Shown here: positions 1 through 11,012 of the stretch, in pieces | Numbering within the stretch: the first letter of the stretch is position 1 | Layout: each line of letters starts with the position of its first letter | NCBI GenBank assembly: GCA_003133645.1 | Contig: PKYI01000197.1 | Location: 1-32,367 of the forward strand | Reading direction: 5' to 3' | Origin: Acidobacteriota bacterium | GTDB lineage: Bacteria > Acidobacteriota > Thermoanaerobaculia > Thermoanaerobaculales > Thermoanaerobaculaceae | DNA length: 32,367 nucleotides | Translations under genes and position numbers: made by a program | The notes under the pieces: model-generated | The model's database searches: none | What the model was told of the DNA's origin: nothing | What the model saw: the letters and a program-made list of their open reading frames with translations, nothing else

Positions 1-440
1 CCCAGATCGCTGGCGGCTTTGAGTTGATCGCCGGCCACATTGCCGAGGCCGCCCGAGTAGATGGGCAGCACCTCACTCAACATGAATTCCATGCTGAAAT
101 ACGCGACTCGGGTCAGGGGCGACTGCGGATGTTCGTGCTGAAACCAGGCGGGGGCGTTCACCGCCGCACGCCTGGCGTGCACGAGCGCATCGACCTTCGT
201 GCGGAAGGCAGGATCGGCCGAAACGCGCTGGAGTTCGTCCCGCGAGACCGTTTGCAGAACAACCCAGGGGTTATGACTGAACTCCCAGAGCGCGGGGTCA
301 AGCTGTCGCCATATCTCGTCGGCGACATGATTCCACGACCAGCGCATATCCAGGGCAAGCTCGGCCAGGGAATCGAAGCCTTCGACGTCCGTGAGCAAAG
401 GACTGTAGATCGGCTTGATGGCGGGTGTTTGCGTGCTCAA
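1..440 (-). CDS. glgP: Alpha-glucan (glycogen) phosphorylase, N-terminal part, cut by the window edge
   Basis: The product would release glucose-1-phosphate from storage alpha-glucan in the cytoplasm. About 146 codons are visible. They read as the DUF3417-type N-terminus of the TIGR02094-like phosphorylase family: '[17 protein letters not shown]', '[10 protein letters not shown]', then the start of the catalytic core with '[12 protein letters not shown]' and '[21 protein letters not shown]'-like text. The start is a TTG at 440-438 that overlaps the pgm stop TGA (439-437). A GGGGAGA Shine-Dalgarno sits eight bases upstream, so translation is probably coupled to pgm. Its neighbour Pgm would convert the glucose-1-phosphate product to glucose-6-phosphate. 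The catalytic pyridoxal-phosphate lysine lies beyond the window, so activity cannot be judged. Family assignment is confident; substrate chain length is not known. Confidence 0.9.
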   Translation of the reverse strand, partial: MSTQTPAIKPIYSPLLTDVEGFDSLAELALDMRWSWNHVADEIWRQLDPALWEFSHNPWVVLQTVSRDELQRVSADPAFRTKVDALVHARRAAVNAPAWFQHEHPQSPLTRVAYFSMEFMLSEVLPIYSGGLGNVAGDQLKAASDL

Positions 441-2131
441 GGCGTCTTCTCCCCAGGCGTCTTGCTCTCAGGTCCTGAGCGTTGCGGCGCCGCAGCCAGA
501 GCATCGTTGACGATTGTCTGCGCTTCTTCCAGGATGCGGCCCAGGTGATCCGCCCCGCGGAAGCTCTCCCCATAGATCTTGTAGATGTCTTCCGTCCCCG
601 ACGGGCGCGCCGCGAACCATCCGCTCTCGGCCACCACTTTGAGCCCGCCGATGGCGGCGCCGTTGCCCGGCGCGTTGCTGAGGATGGCCAGGATCTTCTC
701 ACCGGCCAGCTCTTTGATCTTGACCTGTTCCGGGGACAGTTTTGCCAGTGCGGCTCTCTGTTCCGCGGTGGCCGGCGCCTCGACCCGGTCATACGCAGGC
801 TCGCCGAACTCGCGCGTGAGCTCTTGGTAGAGTTCGCCCGGATCCCGGTCCATCCGCGCCGTGATCTCCGCCGCGAGCAGAGCCGGGACGATCCCGTCCT
901 TGTCGGTCGTCCAGACACTGCCATCCCGACGGAGGAACGACGCGCCCGCGCTCTCTTCACCGCCGAAGCCGAGCGAGCCGTCGAGCAGGCCCTGTACGAA
1001 CCACTTGAAGCCGACTGGTGTCTCGTACAGCGTGCGCCCCAGCTTCGCGGCGACGCGATCGATCATCTGGCTGCTCACCACGGTCTTGCCAACCGCCGCC
1101 TCCCTACTCCACTTCGGCCGATGTTGGAACAGATAGAAGATGGCGGCCGCCAGGTAGTGGTTGGGCGGCAGCAGTCCTGCGCTGCGGGTGACGATCCCGT
1201 GCCGGTCGTGGTCGGTATCGCACGCGAAGGCGATCTCGAAGCGATCCTTCAGATCGATCAATCTCTGCATCGCATAGGGCGATGAAGGGTCCATGCGGAT
1301 CTGGCCGTCCCAATCGACCGTCATGAAACGGAACGTCGGATCGACGGCCTCGTTGACCACGGTGAGGTTCAACCCGTAGCGCTCGGCAATCGGCCCCCAG
1401 TAGTGGACCCCGGCGCCGCCGAGCGGATCGACGCCCATGCCGATCTTCGCGTCGCGAATGGCCTCCATGTCGATCACATTGCCGAGATCCGCGACGTACG
1501 CTTTGAGGTAGTCGTGGCGGTGCGTCGTCGGGGCGCGAAGAGCGTTCTCGAAAGAAATCCTCTTCAGGCCCCAAAGGCCACTCCCGAGGAATTGGTTTGC
1601 CTTCGCCTCGATCCAGGCGGTGACGGCGTGCGCCGCCGGCCCGCCGCTTGGCGGGTTGTACTTGAAGCCGCCATCATGGGGGGGATTGTGCGACGGCGTG
1701 ATCACGACGCCGTCGGCCAACCCGGTCGTGCGCCCGTGGTTGTAGGTGAGAATCGCATGCGAGACGACAGGGGTCGGGGTGTATTCGTCCGCCTGCGCGA
1801 GCATGACATCCACCCCGTTGGCCGCCAGCACCTCGAGCGCGCTGGCAAGAGCCGGAACCGAGAGCGCATGGGTGTCCATACCGAGAAACAGCGGGCCATC
1901 GATCTTCTGCTCGTTGCGGTACAGGCAAATGGCCTGAGTGATGGCGAGAATATGCGATTCATTGAAGGATTTGTCGAATGCGGAACCGCGATGTCCCGAG
2001 GTGCCGAACATGACCCGTTGCCCAGGCACGGAAGCATCAGGGATCTCGGAATAGTAGGCGGTGATGAGTTTGGGCACGTTGACGAGCATGGCCGGCGTTG
2101 CAGGCTTCCCCGCAAGAGGACTCACGTTCAT
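437..2131 (-). CDS. pgm: Phosphoglucomutase (alpha-D-glucose phosphate-specific)
   Basis: Interconverts glucose-1-phosphate and glucose-6-phosphate in the cytoplasm. All hallmarks of the bacterial Pgm family are present: TSGHRGS near residue 45, the phosphoserine loop [11 protein letters not shown] with Ser near 147, the metal loop DTDHDRHG near 305, the sugar loop GGEESAG near 390 and the phosphate loop [12 protein letters not shown] near 510. At 564-566 residues it is close to the usual roughly 550. Two ATGs are possible. The one at 2137 is only two bases from the GAGGAG ribosome site; the one at 2131 sits eight bases away and is preferred. It is followed by the overlapping glgP start. Regulatory element A lies immediately upstream and gives a leader of about 70 nt. 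Confidence 0.97.
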   Translation of the reverse strand: MNVSPLAGKPATPAMLVNVPKLITAYYSEIPDASVPGQRVMFGTSGHRGSAFDKSFNESHILAITQAICLYRNEQKIDGPLFLGMDTHALSVPALASALEVLAANGVDVMLAQADEYTPTPVVSHAILTYNHGRTTGLADGVVITPSHNPPHDGGFKYNPPSGGPAAHAVTAWIEAKANQFLGSGLWGLKRISFENALRAPTTHRHDYLKAYVADLGNVIDMEAIRDAKIGMGVDPLGGAGVHYWGPIAERYGLNLTVVNEAVDPTFRFMTVDWDGQIRMDPSSPYAMQRLIDLKDRFEIAFACDTDHDRHGIVTRSAGLLPPNHYLAAAIFYLFQHRPKWSREAAVGKTVVSSQMIDRVAAKLGRTLYETPVGFKWFVQGLLDGSLGFGGEESAGASFLRRDGSVWTTDKDGIVPALLAAEITARMDRDPGELYQELTREFGEPAYDRVEAPATAEQRAALAKLSPEQVKIKELAGEKILAILSNAPGNGAAIGGLKVVAESGWFAARPSGTEDIYKIYGESFRGADHLGRILEEAQTIVNDALAAAPQRSGPESKTPGEKTP

Positions 2132-2211
2132 AGCCATATCTCCTCGACCAGATTGGCACTCGAGACGAGCTCACGCTGCGTGAGATACCGTCCCGCTCTG
2201 GACGTGCCTCC

Positions 2212-2287
2212 AACGTAGTTTTTGGTGCCCCCACGGGGAAGAGTGCTTACTACCCGGGAACAGGCCGACCACGTGGGTAGAAACTAC
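2212..2287 (-). promoter_or_regulatory. Regulon element copy A, upstream of pgm-glgP
   Basis: Read on the minus strand, the first arm is GTAGTTTCTACC (2287-2276), then 21 nt, then the second arm GGTAGTAAGCAC (2254-2243) followed by TCTTCC. A -10-like TACGTT lies at 2217-2212, exactly 37 nt from the first base of the second arm. A start site near 2205 would leave a leader of about 70 nt before pgm. The first arm overlaps the 3' end of the BaeRF-like gene and carries its TAG stop (2286-2284). The repeated layout is seen directly; the promoter role is inferred. Confidence 0.8.
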
Positions 2288-2688
2288 CCCTTAAAGTGCT
2301 GGCGGACCTTCGTCGCAATCTGGCGGTCCGTCATCTTGTCGACTGTTTCAAGCACGGCGATGCGGTCGGCCAGGTTCTTGTGCCCAAGGCGCTTCTTGAG
2401 TTCGCCCTTGGCCTCACCAGGCCCAAAGATCAGAATGGACTCCGCATCACCAATGGACGCAATGACCGCGTCGTAGTAGGAGTTGAGATGTCCCGTAAAG
2501 CCTCTCTGTTGGCTGTCATCTGCCACCACTTGCTGTCGTTCATAACGACCCTTGAGGGGTGAATCACCGGACCTGCGGAGCTGTTTTTCAGCTGCCGATA
2601 TGACGATCCTCGTCTCGTCCCCCTTTTCGGTCACAGTCACGACAATCGCCTTCCTGTGGTCAATCCATAGGCCTACTTTTGTTGTCAT
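2284..2688 (-). CDS. BaeRF/eRF1-like small protein
   Basis: A 134-residue cytoplasmic protein starting 'MTTKVGLWIDHRKAIVV' and ending with 'ILIFGPGEAKGELKKRLGH' and 'KMTDRQIATKVRQHFKG'. This pattern matches small bacterial proteins related to the archaeo-eukaryotic release factor fold (BaeRF), often annotated as translational machinery or host-attachment proteins; their function is poorly known. The start ATG at 2688 follows a good AGGAG site at a spacing of about six bases. A longer in-frame extension upstream lies over the cgs coding region and is not real. The gene begins 38 bp after the cgs stop, so it is probably the last gene of that transcript. Its TAG stop lies inside regulatory element A. 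The family call is by eye. Confidence 0.75.
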   Translation of the reverse strand: MTTKVGLWIDHRKAIVVTVTEKGDETRIVISAAEKQLRRSGDSPLKGRYERQQVVADDSQQRGFTGHLNSYYDAVIASIGDAESILIFGPGEAKGELKKRLGHKNLADRIAVLETVDKMTDRQIATKVRQHFKG

Positions 2689-2726
2689 CGAGTTCTCCTT
2701 TCTACGAGCCCCACCTCGTACCGAGT

Positions 2727-5700
2727 TCAGCCCTGTGCCGATGGTTCTGGTGCGCGGGATGGATGGGCGCCCGCCTGGTCGGCTGGGGTCCGCGGGGAAA
2801 CCGAGGGCGCGTTGCGGCCCGCGCCGAGCACGACCCGCACCCGATGCGCGCGGCCGTCGTCGGAGAGTGGGATCGCCGCCGGATCGGCGGGCGATCCATC
2901 GAGCTCGGCGCTCGCCACGCCCCGGCAGCACCGCTCCGGGTTCTCGACGACGATCGTGTAGGGCGTCGTCCCGAAGCGCCATTCGATCGAGTAGGTCGGC
3001 CACGACGACGGGATGCACGGGTCCACCGTGAAGCATGCACCGCGGCGCTGGAGCCCGAGAATGCCTTCCAGGCCGACCCGGTACATCCAGCCGGCCGAAC
3101 CCGTGTACCAGGTCCAGCCGCCCCGTCCCCGGTGCGCCGGGTGGTCGTAGACATCCCCCGCGACCGCATAGGGCTCGGTCATGTACTTCTCGACCTCGCT
3201 CGCCGTCCGCGAGTGGTTGATGGGGTTGAGCATGTGGAAGAGCTCCACCGCCTCGTCGCCGCTCCCGAGACGCGCGAGCGCGAGGACGACCCACGCCGCC
3301 GCGTGCGTGTACTGCCCTCCGTTCTCGCGGATCCCCGGGATGTAGCCCTTGATGTACCCCGGGTCGAGAGCCGTGTGATCGAACGGCGGCGAGAGGAGCA
3401 GGATGACGCCCGAGCCGCGCCGGACCAGGTGTGTGCGCACGGAAGTCATCGCACGCTCGGAGCGCTTTCCAGGCGCGGCGCCCGAGAGAACGGCCCAGGT
3501 CTGGGCGATCGAGTCGATCTTCCCCTCGTCGTTCTGGGACGAACCCAACGGCGTGCCGTCGTCGAAGTACGCGCGCCGGTACCACTCGCCGTCCCAGGCT
3601 TGTTCCAGCGTGGTTCCCAGACGCTCGCGCTCGGCGCGGTAGCGCGCCGCTCTGGGCGCATCACCCCGCTCCTCGCACAAAGGGGCAAAGGCTGCCAGGA
3701 CGACGTGGAGGAACCAGCCGACCCAGACGCTCTCCCCGCGACCCTCGGGGCCGACGCGGTTGTAGCCGTCGTTCCAGTCGCAGCTCCCGATGAGCGGCAG
3801 GCCGTGCGCGCCGGCGGTGAGCGCCCGATCCACGGCCCTGACGCCGTGCTCGAACAGCGTGCCCGTCACGCGGGAGATGGCCGGGATCCCGTACGCTTCG
3901 GGTGCTCCGGGCGGAACGGGAGGCGCCTCCAGGAAGGACACCGGCTCATCGAGGATGGCGCGGTCCCCAGTGGTCTTGACGTACTCGGCGGTCGCGTAGG
4001 GGAGCCAGAGAAGATCGTCCGAGCAATGCGTGCGGATGCCCTGGCCACCCGGGGCGCTCCACCAGTGCTGCACGTCCCCCTCCACGAACTGGCGCGCGGC
4101 CGCGCGCAGCAGGTGCTCACGGGTGAGGTCCGGCCGCGTAAACATGAGCGCCAGCACGTCCTGCAACTGGTCGCGGAAGCCGTAGGCACCGCTCGACTGG
4201 GAGTAGGCGGAGCGCGCCCAGACGCGGCACGCCAGGTCCTGGTAGAGGAGCCACCTGTTGACCAGGAGGTCGAAGGAGTCGTCGGGGGTGGTGACGCGCA
4301 CGGCGCCCAGCGTGTCCTCCCAGGACGCCTCCACCGCGGCCAGCTCCGCCGCGGCCGCTGCCGCACCGTCACTGCCAACGAACCGCCGCAGGAGCGCGCG
4401 GGCCTCCGCCGCGTCCCGCCCCTGCCCGAGGAGGAACACGACGCGCCGCGTCGCGCCGGGCTCGAGGTCCACCGCTATCTGCAACGCCGCGCACGGGTCG
4501 AGGCCGGCGCCGAACCGGTTGGACAGCAGCGGCCGGCCGAGTGCGGCCGCACGCGAGAGCGAACCGTTGCGGCCGAGAAACTCCAGACGGTCCCCCGTGG
4601 CGGCAAGGAGCGGTTCGCTCGCGGCGGCGAACGCGACACGCTCCCTCTCCGGGCTGTACAAGTCGCGCGCCAGGATCGCGCCGGTTGAGCCGTCTCGCTC
4701 CGTCGCGACAAACCTCGGGCCGCTCGCAATCGGCGGGCCGAGCAACCACTCGTTGTATGAAAAGATGGTGAGGCGCCGCGGCCGGTCGGAGCGGTTCGTC
4801 AACGTCAGGAGAGACAGCTTCACGGGTTCGTCCCGCGCCACGAAGACCGCAAGCTCGTGCGCGATGCCGTGCGCGGCGTGGGAGAACCGCGTCACGCCCG
4901 CCGCGTGGCGCACCACCCAGCGCGGCGTGCGCGGCGTGCGCCGCAGGGGTGCCGGCGTGGCGCCCCACAGGGCGCCGCTCTCCTCGTCGCGAACGAAGAT
5001 CGCCTCGGCGGTCGGGTTTGTGATTGGGTCGTTCGCAAACGGCGTGAGCCGGTTCTCGCGGCTGTCCTCGGACCAGGTGTGAGCCGCACCGGAGGTGGTG
5101 ACGATGCTCCCGAAACGCGGGTTGGCGATAATGTTGATCCACGGGAGCGGCGTCTCCCGCTCGCCCTCGAGGACGACGACGTACTCGCGGCCGTCACGGG
5201 TGAAGCCGCCGAGGCCGTTCTCGAGGAGAAGCGGCGGTGGCTCCGGTCCGGCTTCCGGCGGTCCCGTGTCCGGGGCCTCGTCGGCCGGCACGTGGACCAA
5301 CGGGAGCGGGGCCTCCGCTTCCGGCCGGTCGAGCTGTTGCTCCAAGGTGCCGCGGTCGCCGGAGAGAACCGCCTGGGCGACCACGCTCAGCAGGACCGTT
5401 TCGGCCTCCGAGATCCGGTCGCCCTGAAGGAGGAATACGCCGCCGGGCTTCCCCTTCCAGGCACTCCACGGGCCGCCGTCGACGAGCTGCGTGAGCTGCT
5501 CGTTCGTCTCTTCGCGGTAGCTTGCCGGGTGTTCGTTCAGGATCACGGCGTCCGCCTTCAGCCCCTTCAGGCGCCAGTGCTCGTGGGCGGTCAGGACCTG
5601 CCGGGCGAGCTGCACGTCATCCGGTTCTTTGACGCGGACGAGGACGATCGGAAGGTCGCCCGAGATGCCGAACTTCCACAGGCCGTCCTGAGAGAGCGTG

Positions 5701-8700
5701 TTCTTCGCCAGCGTCTCCCCGTCGGCCCGGAGGGACGCGTCGGAGAAGAAGACACGGGACGCGAGCCGTTCGGTGAGCTGCGCCTGCTCGGCCGAGATGC
5801 CGAGATGCCGCTGCGACATCTGCGCCTGCGTGTAGGCCAGGGCGAAGGCGCGGGCGGCGACGCCGTGGTCGTGGTACTTCTGTGCACACTCGCGTGCGGC
5901 CGGCTCTCCGTCGGCGACGCCGGTCGTGAACGAGACGCGGGCGAAGCCCCCGGGCGCAAGCCGCAGCCTGGTCCGGAGGCTCATGATGGGGTCGAGGACC
6001 GCGCCGGTCGTCCCCGAAAGCGCGCGCCCGTCCATGGCCCTTGGGTTGTCGGGGCCGCGCCCGCGCCCCAGGAAGCGCATGCGGTCGGTCTCCCACTCGA
6101 CCTGCGCTTGCGTCGGTCCTTGCATGGAAAGCACGTGGAATCCGACGAGCGTCGGATCGTGCGGGCCGCGAGGCCGGCGCCGCGCAAGCAGAGCCGTATT
6201 CTCGGCAATCCACTCTGTCTCGACGAAGAGCTTCCCGAACGCGGGGTTGGCGACGTCTTCGTCGACGGACCCCAGACCGATTTCGACGTAGCTGGTCAGC
6301 TCGATCTCGCGGGGGCGATCGCTCCGGTTGGTCAGCGAAACACGCCGGATCTCGGCGTCGTCCCCTGGCGAGACAGCGACCTCGAGGCGCGTTGCGATGT
6401 CGTGGTCGAGCCGCTCGAAGGTTGCCTTCTCGGCGAGGAACTCCACGAGGTAGCTTTCGGGCTCCTTGGCCGTGGGCTGGTAGGCCGCGGACCAGACGGC
6501 GCCCGTGTGCACGTCACGCAGGTAGACGAACTGGCTTCCGGGATCGCAGGTGCGGTCCTCCCGCCACCGCGTCACGGCGCGGCCGCGACAGAAGCTCGTT
6601 CCGCCGCCCCCGTTCGTGACGATCGCGACGTAGCTGCCGTTCGAGAGGATCTGCGCTCGCGGGTCCGGCGTGTGCGGCGAGCGGAAGCGGCGCGGGGCGC
6701 GAGCAAGCGCGGGCGGTTCGGCTCGGGTCTCCTCGGCCGGGCGTGGCTCGATGATGGGCGCCTCGCGCGGGATCCGTTCCTGCAAGAGGAGTTCGGTCGC
6801 CTGGATGCGCGGGTCGGCATGAAACCGGTCCACCATCACGTCGCCCAGGAGGATGTTGGCGATGGCGACGAGCGTCATGCCCTGGTGGTGCGCCAGGTGG
6901 GTCTTCACGATGACACCGGCGCCGGGCCGCACGGCCGCCTCCTCGCCGCTCTCGTCCGGCTCCCGCGCCGTGTAGTCGATGGCGTCGTAGTATCCGAGCG
7001 CCCCCTCGGCTCCTTCGCTCGTCAGGCGTCGCAGGTTTCGGGCGGCTTTGGCCGGCTCCAGGAGAGCGGCCAACACGGTTGCGTAGGGAGCGACGACGAG
7101 TTCGTCGGCCAGCCCTCTCCTCAACCCGAGGCCCGGGACGCCGAACTCCTTGTACTGGTAGTTGCCCAGCCGGTCGGTCAGGTCGTAGGCGGACTCGGAG
7201 ATTCCCCACGGAACGTGTCGTTCGCGCCCGTACCGGATCTGCTTCCTGACGACCATGCGGCAGCTCTGATCGAGGAGCGTCCCTGGATACGTCCTCATCA
7301 GCAGGAGCGGCATCAGGTACTCGAACATCGTCGCGCTCCAGGAGACGAGCGTCGGGACGCCCTCCACGCTGACCACGAGCCGCCCAAGGTGGAACCAATG
7401 GCTTTGCGGGACGTCGCCCTTGGCGATGGCGAAGAAGCTCGCAACGCGCGACTCCGAGGCCAGGAGGTCGTAGTAGGCGCCGTCCATTCGCCCCGGCCCG
7501 CCGGCGTCGGCCAGGCGATAGCCGATCGCGAAGAGCTGACGCTGGCGGTCGTAGAGGAAGGCGAAGTTCATCCCGTCCGCCAGGGCCGCCGCGCGACGGG
7601 CAACGTCGGACAGGCGGGACGCCAGGTCTCCTCGCGACGCGCCCAGCTGCCGGCACCCTTCCGCCAGGGCGACCAGCGCCCCCGCGAGGTTGCCGCTGTC
7701 CACCGTGGACACGTAGCGCGGCAGGAGCGGCGCGAGGTTTTGCGTATCGTACCAGTTCAGGAGGTGCCCCTCATGGTGCTCCAGCCCTTCGACCGTGGTC
7801 AGCGTCGCCTCGAGCCTATCGACCATCGCATCCGCCGGCAGCAGGCCCAGATCGTGCGCCGCGAGCGTGGAGAGGAGGCCCAGCCCGATGTTGGTCGGTG
7901 AGGTCCGGTGGGCCACCGCGGGCTCCCGGTCTTCCTGAAGGTTGTCGGGAGGGAGCCAGTGATCCTCAGGGCCGGCCAGCGTCTCGAAATAGCGCCAGGT
8001 CTTCTGCGCCACCTTCTTCAGGAGATCGTGGTCCTCGGGCGAAAGCTCCCGCTGGCGTGGCACCATCGGCTGGCTGAGCCAGTACGCGCAGGCGGGCGCC
8101 GCCGCCCACAAGGCGAGGAACGGCAGCGCCAGAGGGAGAGCGCCGGGACGCGCGGCGATCGTGATGGCGAGGAGCCCCAGGGCCGCAATCGGGCTCGCGG
8201 CCATCTCGACGAAGAAGGAACGCATCCCCTCCCGCAAGAGCCGGGTGGCGCGCGCCGCCTGCGCGGCTGCCGTCTCCCAGTCGAGGAGGCGGCGCTTCGT
8301 GATGACGAGCCGGACCAGCGTCACGGCGATGGCATGCACCATCTCCCACGCGTGAAACGGGAGGAAGACCAGCGTCAAAAGCGCCTGCGCGAAGGCGGTG
8401 CTCAGGTCCTCCACGACGCCTCGAAGGTGGACGCGAGCCGGCTCGTGCGCGGGACGCCGCTCCAGGAGATGAACGAGGGAGGCAACGAACGGGAAGGCAA
8501 CGACCGCGAGGCCGCCCAAGGTCCAGGCGAGGGGGCTCCCCGGCAGAAGGTTCCACGCGGCCGCGAAGTAGGCGAGGAGCGCGGGCGCCACGAGGCTGCG
8601 CCGGAGGTTGTCGAGGATCTTCCACTGACTGATGAGTGGGAGGCGGTTCTTCACGAAACCCTGTGGCGTCGGGACCAGCGGGAAGAGCCAGGCGAGGATC

Positions 8701-10961
8701 TGCCAGTCGCCGCGTACCCAGCGGTTTTGCCGTCGCGCGTGCGCGAGGACGTTGGCGGGGTAATCGTCCACCACCTCCACGTCGGAAACCAGCGCCGTAC
8801 GTGCGTACAGCCCCTCGAAGAGGTCGTGCGACAGCAGCGCGTTCTCGGGAACGCGCCAGCCGACGGTCGCCTCGAAAGCGTCGATGTCGTACAGTCCTTT
8901 GCCGGTAAAAGCTCCTTCGCCGAACAGGTCCTGGTAGGTGTCCGAGACCGCCGTCGTATAGGGGTCGACGCCGGTATGCCCGGCGTACACCCGTGCGAAG
9001 AGCGACCCGCCGGCGCTCCCCAGGTTGACGCTCACGCGCGGCTGGAGGATGCCGTAGCCCTCCGTGACCCTCCGGAGGGCGGGGTCGACGACCGCTCTGT
9101 TGAGCGGGTGCGAGATGATCCCGATCAGGGTCCTTGCGGCGCCCCTGGGGAGTCGCGTGTCGGCGTCCAGGGTGAGGACGTAGCGCACCGCCGGAAGGAT
9201 CGACAGGTCTCCGACCTTGACGGAAAAGCTGGTGTCGGTCGCGGAACGCAATAGGCGGTTGAACTCCTCGATCTTCCCCCGCTTGCGCTCCCAGCCCATG
9301 AAGACGCCTTCCTTCGGGTTCCACTGCCGATCGCGGTGGAACAGGTAGAAGCGGTCGTTCCCATCGGGTACGTGCCGGCGGTTGAGCGCCTCGATACCGG
9401 CCACCGCCGCGGCCAGGATCTCGCCGTCGCCGGCCACCGAGAGCGTCCGCGCGTCCTTGAAGTCGGAGAGGACCGCGAAGTGAATCCGGGGATCGAGGTT
9501 GCCAAGCGCCTGCACCTCCAGGTGCGCCAGGAGCCGCTCGACCTCCCCGACGCTGCCCAGAAGCACGGGTACGACCACCATCGTACGGGCGCTGTCGGGG
9601 ATCCCTTCGCCGAAATCGAGGCGGGGGAGCCGGCGCGGCGGCACGAGCGCGGCCACGATGCGCTGGACGACGAGTACAGCGAGCTCGCTCGCGGGGAGCA
9701 GCGCGAGCACCGCCGCGGCCGTCGCCATCCCGGCGGCGCCCGCGGCACCGGCGTAGGCGTAGGCACCGAAAATACCAAAGCCGGTCAAAAGGCCGATGCC
9801 GCCGAGGTACGCCGCGGTCGCATGGGCGAAGGCCCAACGGCGGAGTCGCTGGGCGAGGCGCGGGCGGTACGCCACGTCGATCTCGAGGCCGCGCCGGCCT
9901 GGGCCGATCAGGTGATGGCCGACGTGCGCCTCCCTGTCGCCGCCCCCCTTCAGCTCCACGACCCGGCGGGCGCTCGCGACGGTGCGCAGGGCCACGCGCA
10001 CTTGCGCCTCGCCAGTCGGCTCGGCGAGTTCCTCCACCGCGTGCCGGTAGCGGTCGCGGCTGGCGAAGTCCATCCGTGGGTAGACCCCGGCCGGGTCCCG
10101 CCGCAGGATCTCCTCCATCGGGCTGACCAGCTCCACGAAGCGGCTCCAGTCGAGCGTCGCACAGAACCTGAGGCTCGTCACCGTGTTGCCGGTGGAGACC
10201 TGATCGGTCGCGTGGCGCTGGTTCTCGGAGCGGACCGCATCCTCGGGCGTCGTCCCCCGCGCGGCAAGCGCCTGCTCCACCGCGGCGGCGAGGGGGGACA
10301 CGCGGGGGTCGTATTCGCGCATCCGCTGTCGGAGCTGCGCCACGAAGGCGTTCGGGAGGGGGTCGGGCAGCGAGCCGGGAGAATCACCTTTCGCGAGGCG
10401 CGCGAGGGCGGCGTCCGCCTCCAGGCGCGCCGTCCGCCCGGCAATGATTCCGTCGGTCAGAAGCCTCAGGTTCTCGAGGAGCGCGAGCTTGAGCATGCTG
10501 GGCCACGCCCACAGTTCGCCGATCGTCAACGGCGCCACGGTCTGAAACGCGAGGATGAACCTCGTGAGGCGCTCCGCGTCGAGCCGCCCGTCGCCGTGCC
10601 GGATCAGCTCGAGCGCCATCGCATGGATGCGGGCGTTGCCCGAGAACTCGCGTGCCGCGAGCTTGGGCAGCTTCCGGTAGTACCGGACCGGGAGGTCGTG
10701 CCGCACGGCGCGCGCCTCCGACTCGACGAGGTGAAAGTTGTCGAGCAGCCACTCGGCCGCCGGGGGAACGGCAACGCCTTGGTGGACGTCGTCGGCGAGG
10801 AAGCGGTACGCCGCGTTCAGGGCGCGGATGTTTCCTTCCAGCCGCGGCAGCACATTGCGGCCGCCAATACGCGATGCAGGTGTCAGCGTGAAGCTGGCGG
10901 CGAGCGACTTGGCACACTCCTCAAGCCCCTCGGGGCTTAAAAGCTCGCCTCTGAGAGGCAT
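2727..10961 (-). CDS. ndvB: Cyclic beta-1,2-glucan synthase (NdvB/Cgs type, GT84 plus GH94)
   Basis: A 2744-residue inner-membrane enzyme expected to polymerise UDP-glucose into beta-1,2-glucan and cyclise it for the periplasm; rhizobial NdvB is about 2830 residues. Order of parts: N-terminal cytosolic region (1-370); a membrane cluster near 375-440; a glycosyltransferase domain with '[10 protein letters not shown]' near 599 and '[11 protein letters not shown]' near 744; further membrane segments at about 775-965; a glycoamylase-like domain (about 990-1400); and GH94-like phosphorylase modules with sugar-binding domains near 1437 and 1920 and a catalytic domain containing '[13 protein letters not shown]' near 2396. 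It appears intact. The ATG at 10961 has only AGAAGG upstream, while an in-frame CTG at 10991 follows a much stronger ribosome site (listed separately). It lies downstream of the M23-like gene. Related GH94 giants can have other linkages, so the exact glucan is inferred. Confidence 0.93.
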   Translation of the reverse strand: MPLRGELLSPEGLEECAKSLAASFTLTPASRIGGRNVLPRLEGNIRALNAAYRFLADDVHQGVAVPPAAEWLLDNFHLVESEARAVRHDLPVRYYRKLPKLAAREFSGNARIHAMALELIRHGDGRLDAERLTRFILAFQTVAPLTIGELWAWPSMLKLALLENLRLLTDGIIAGRTARLEADAALARLAKGDSPGSLPDPLPNAFVAQLRQRMREYDPRVSPLAAAVEQALAARGTTPEDAVRSENQRHATDQVSTGNTVTSLRFCATLDWSRFVELVSPMEEILRRDPAGVYPRMDFASRDRYRHAVEELAEPTGEAQVRVALRTVASARRVVELKGGGDREAHVGHHLIGPGRRGLEIDVAYRPRLAQRLRRWAFAHATAAYLGGIGLLTGFGIFGAYAYAGAAGAAGMATAAAVLALLPASELAVLVVQRIVAALVPPRRLPRLDFGEGIPDSARTMVVVPVLLGSVGEVERLLAHLEVQALGNLDPRIHFAVLSDFKDARTLSVAGDGEILAAAVAGIEALNRRHVPDGNDRFYLFHRDRQWNPKEGVFMGWERKRGKIEEFNRLLRSATDTSFSVKVGDLSILPAVRYVLTLDADTRLPRGAARTLIGIISHPLNRAVVDPALRRVTEGYGILQPRVSVNLGSAGGSLFARVYAGHTGVDPYTTAVSDTYQDLFGEGAFTGKGLYDIDAFEATVGWRVPENALLSHDLFEGLYARTALVSDVEVVDDYPANVLAHARRQNRWVRGDWQILAWLFPLVPTPQGFVKNRLPLISQWKILDNLRRSLVAPALLAYFAAAWNLLPGSPLAWTLGGLAVVAFPFVASLVHLLERRPAHEPARVHLRGVVEDLSTAFAQALLTLVFLPFHAWEMVHAIAVTLVRLVITKRRLLDWETAAAQAARATRLLREGMRSFFVEMAASPIAALGLLAITIAARPGALPLALPFLALWAAAPACAYWLSQPMVPRQRELSPEDHDLLKKVAQKTWRYFETLAGPEDHWLPPDNLQEDREPAVAHRTSPTNIGLGLLSTLAAHDLGLLPADAMVDRLEATLTTVEGLEHHEGHLLNWYDTQNLAPLLPRYVSTVDSGNLAGALVALAEGCRQLGASRGDLASRLSDVARRAAALADGMNFAFLYDRQRQLFAIGYRLADAGGPGRMDGAYYDLLASESRVASFFAIAKGDVPQSHWFHLGRLVVSVEGVPTLVSWSATMFEYLMPLLLMRTYPGTLLDQSCRMVVRKQIRYGRERHVPWGISESAYDLTDRLGNYQYKEFGVPGLGLRRGLADELVVAPYATVLAALLEPAKAARNLRRLTSEGAEGALGYYDAIDYTAREPDESGEEAAVRPGAGVIVKTHLAHHQGMTLVAIANILLGDVMVDRFHADPRIQATELLLQERIPREAPIIEPRPAEETRAEPPALARAPRRFRSPHTPDPRAQILSNGSYVAIVTNGGGGTSFCRGRAVTRWREDRTCDPGSQFVYLRDVHTGAVWSAAYQPTAKEPESYLVEFLAEKATFERLDHDIATRLEVAVSPGDDAEIRRVSLTNRSDRPREIELTSYVEIGLGSVDEDVANPAFGKLFVETEWIAENTALLARRRPRGPHDPTLVGFHVLSMQGPTQAQVEWETDRMRFLGRGRGPDNPRAMDGRALSGTTGAVLDPIMSLRTRLRLAPGGFARVSFTTGVADGEPAARECAQKYHDHGVAARAFALAYTQAQMSQRHLGISAEQAQLTERLASRVFFSDASLRADGETLAKNTLSQDGLWKFGISGDLPIVLVRVKEPDDVQLARQVLTAHEHWRLKGLKADAVILNEHPASYREETNEQLTQLVDGGPWSAWKGKPGGVFLLQGDRISEAETVLLSVVAQAVLSGDRGTLEQQLDRPEAEAPLPLVHVPADEAPDTGPPEAGPEPPPLLLENGLGGFTRDGREYVVVLEGERETPLPWINIIANPRFGSIVTTSGAAHTWSEDSRENRLTPFANDPITNPTAEAIFVRDEESGALWGATPAPLRRTPRTPRWVVRHAAGVTRFSHAAHGIAHELAVFVARDEPVKLSLLTLTNRSDRPRRLTIFSYNEWLLGPPIASGPRFVATERDGSTGAILARDLYSPERERVAFAAASEPLLAATGDRLEFLGRNGSLSRAAALGRPLLSNRFGAGLDPCAALQIAVDLEPGATRRVVFLLGQGRDAAEARALLRRFVGSDGAAAAAAELAAVEASWEDTLGAVRVTTPDDSFDLLVNRWLLYQDLACRVWARSAYSQSSGAYGFRDQLQDVLALMFTRPDLTREHLLRAAARQFVEGDVQHWWSAPGGQGIRTHCSDDLLWLPYATAEYVKTTGDRAILDEPVSFLEAPPVPPGAPEAYGIPAISRVTGTLFEHGVRAVDRALTAGAHGLPLIGSCDWNDGYNRVGPEGRGESVWVGWFLHVVLAAFAPLCEERGDAPRAARYRAERERLGTTLEQAWDGEWYRRAYFDDGTPLGSSQNDEGKIDSIAQTWAVLSGAAPGKRSERAMTSVRTHLVRRGSGVILLLSPPFDHTALDPGYIKGYIPGIRENGGQYTHAAAWVVLALARLGSGDEAVELFHMLNPINHSRTASEVEKYMTEPYAVAGDVYDHPAHRGRGGWTWYTGSAGWMYRVGLEGILGLQRRGACFTVDPCIPSSWPTYSIEWRFGTTPYTIVVENPERCCRGVASAELDGSPADPAAIPLSDDGRAHRVRVVLGAGRNAPSVSPRTPADQAGAHPSRAPEPSAQG

Positions 10962-10990
10962 CGCCTTCTCGGGGCGGCGCCGTCCGAACA

Positions 10991-11003
10991 GTGATCACCT
11001 CCT
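10991..11003 (-). promoter_or_regulatory. Extended ribosome-binding site upstream of cgs
   Basis: On the minus strand AGGAGGTGATCAC is a full-length match to the usual bacterial 16S rRNA 3' end. It lies between the M23-like stop (11015-11013) and cgs. An in-frame CTG at 10991-10989 stands at ideal spacing, and the first in-frame ATG is 30 nt further on at 10961. An in-frame TGA just before the CTG (10997-10995) limits any earlier start. Either cgs starts at CTG, adding ten residues, or this site serves re-initiation. Confidence 0.6.
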
Positions 11004-11012
11004 GCGTGGTCG

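Noticed and set aside
2689..3585. Extended frame of the BaeRF-like gene reaching into cgs
   Set aside because: The upstream part is an Arg-rich alternate frame of the glucan synthase. The AGGAG site and the family N-terminus fix the start at 2688.
2679..9254. Long plus-strand open frames (up to about 1000 codons) opposite cgs
   Set aside because: They are rich in Arg, Gly and Pro with no recognisable domain, while the minus strand encodes an uninterrupted, well-conserved glucan synthase. Such antisense frames are expected in GC-rich genes.
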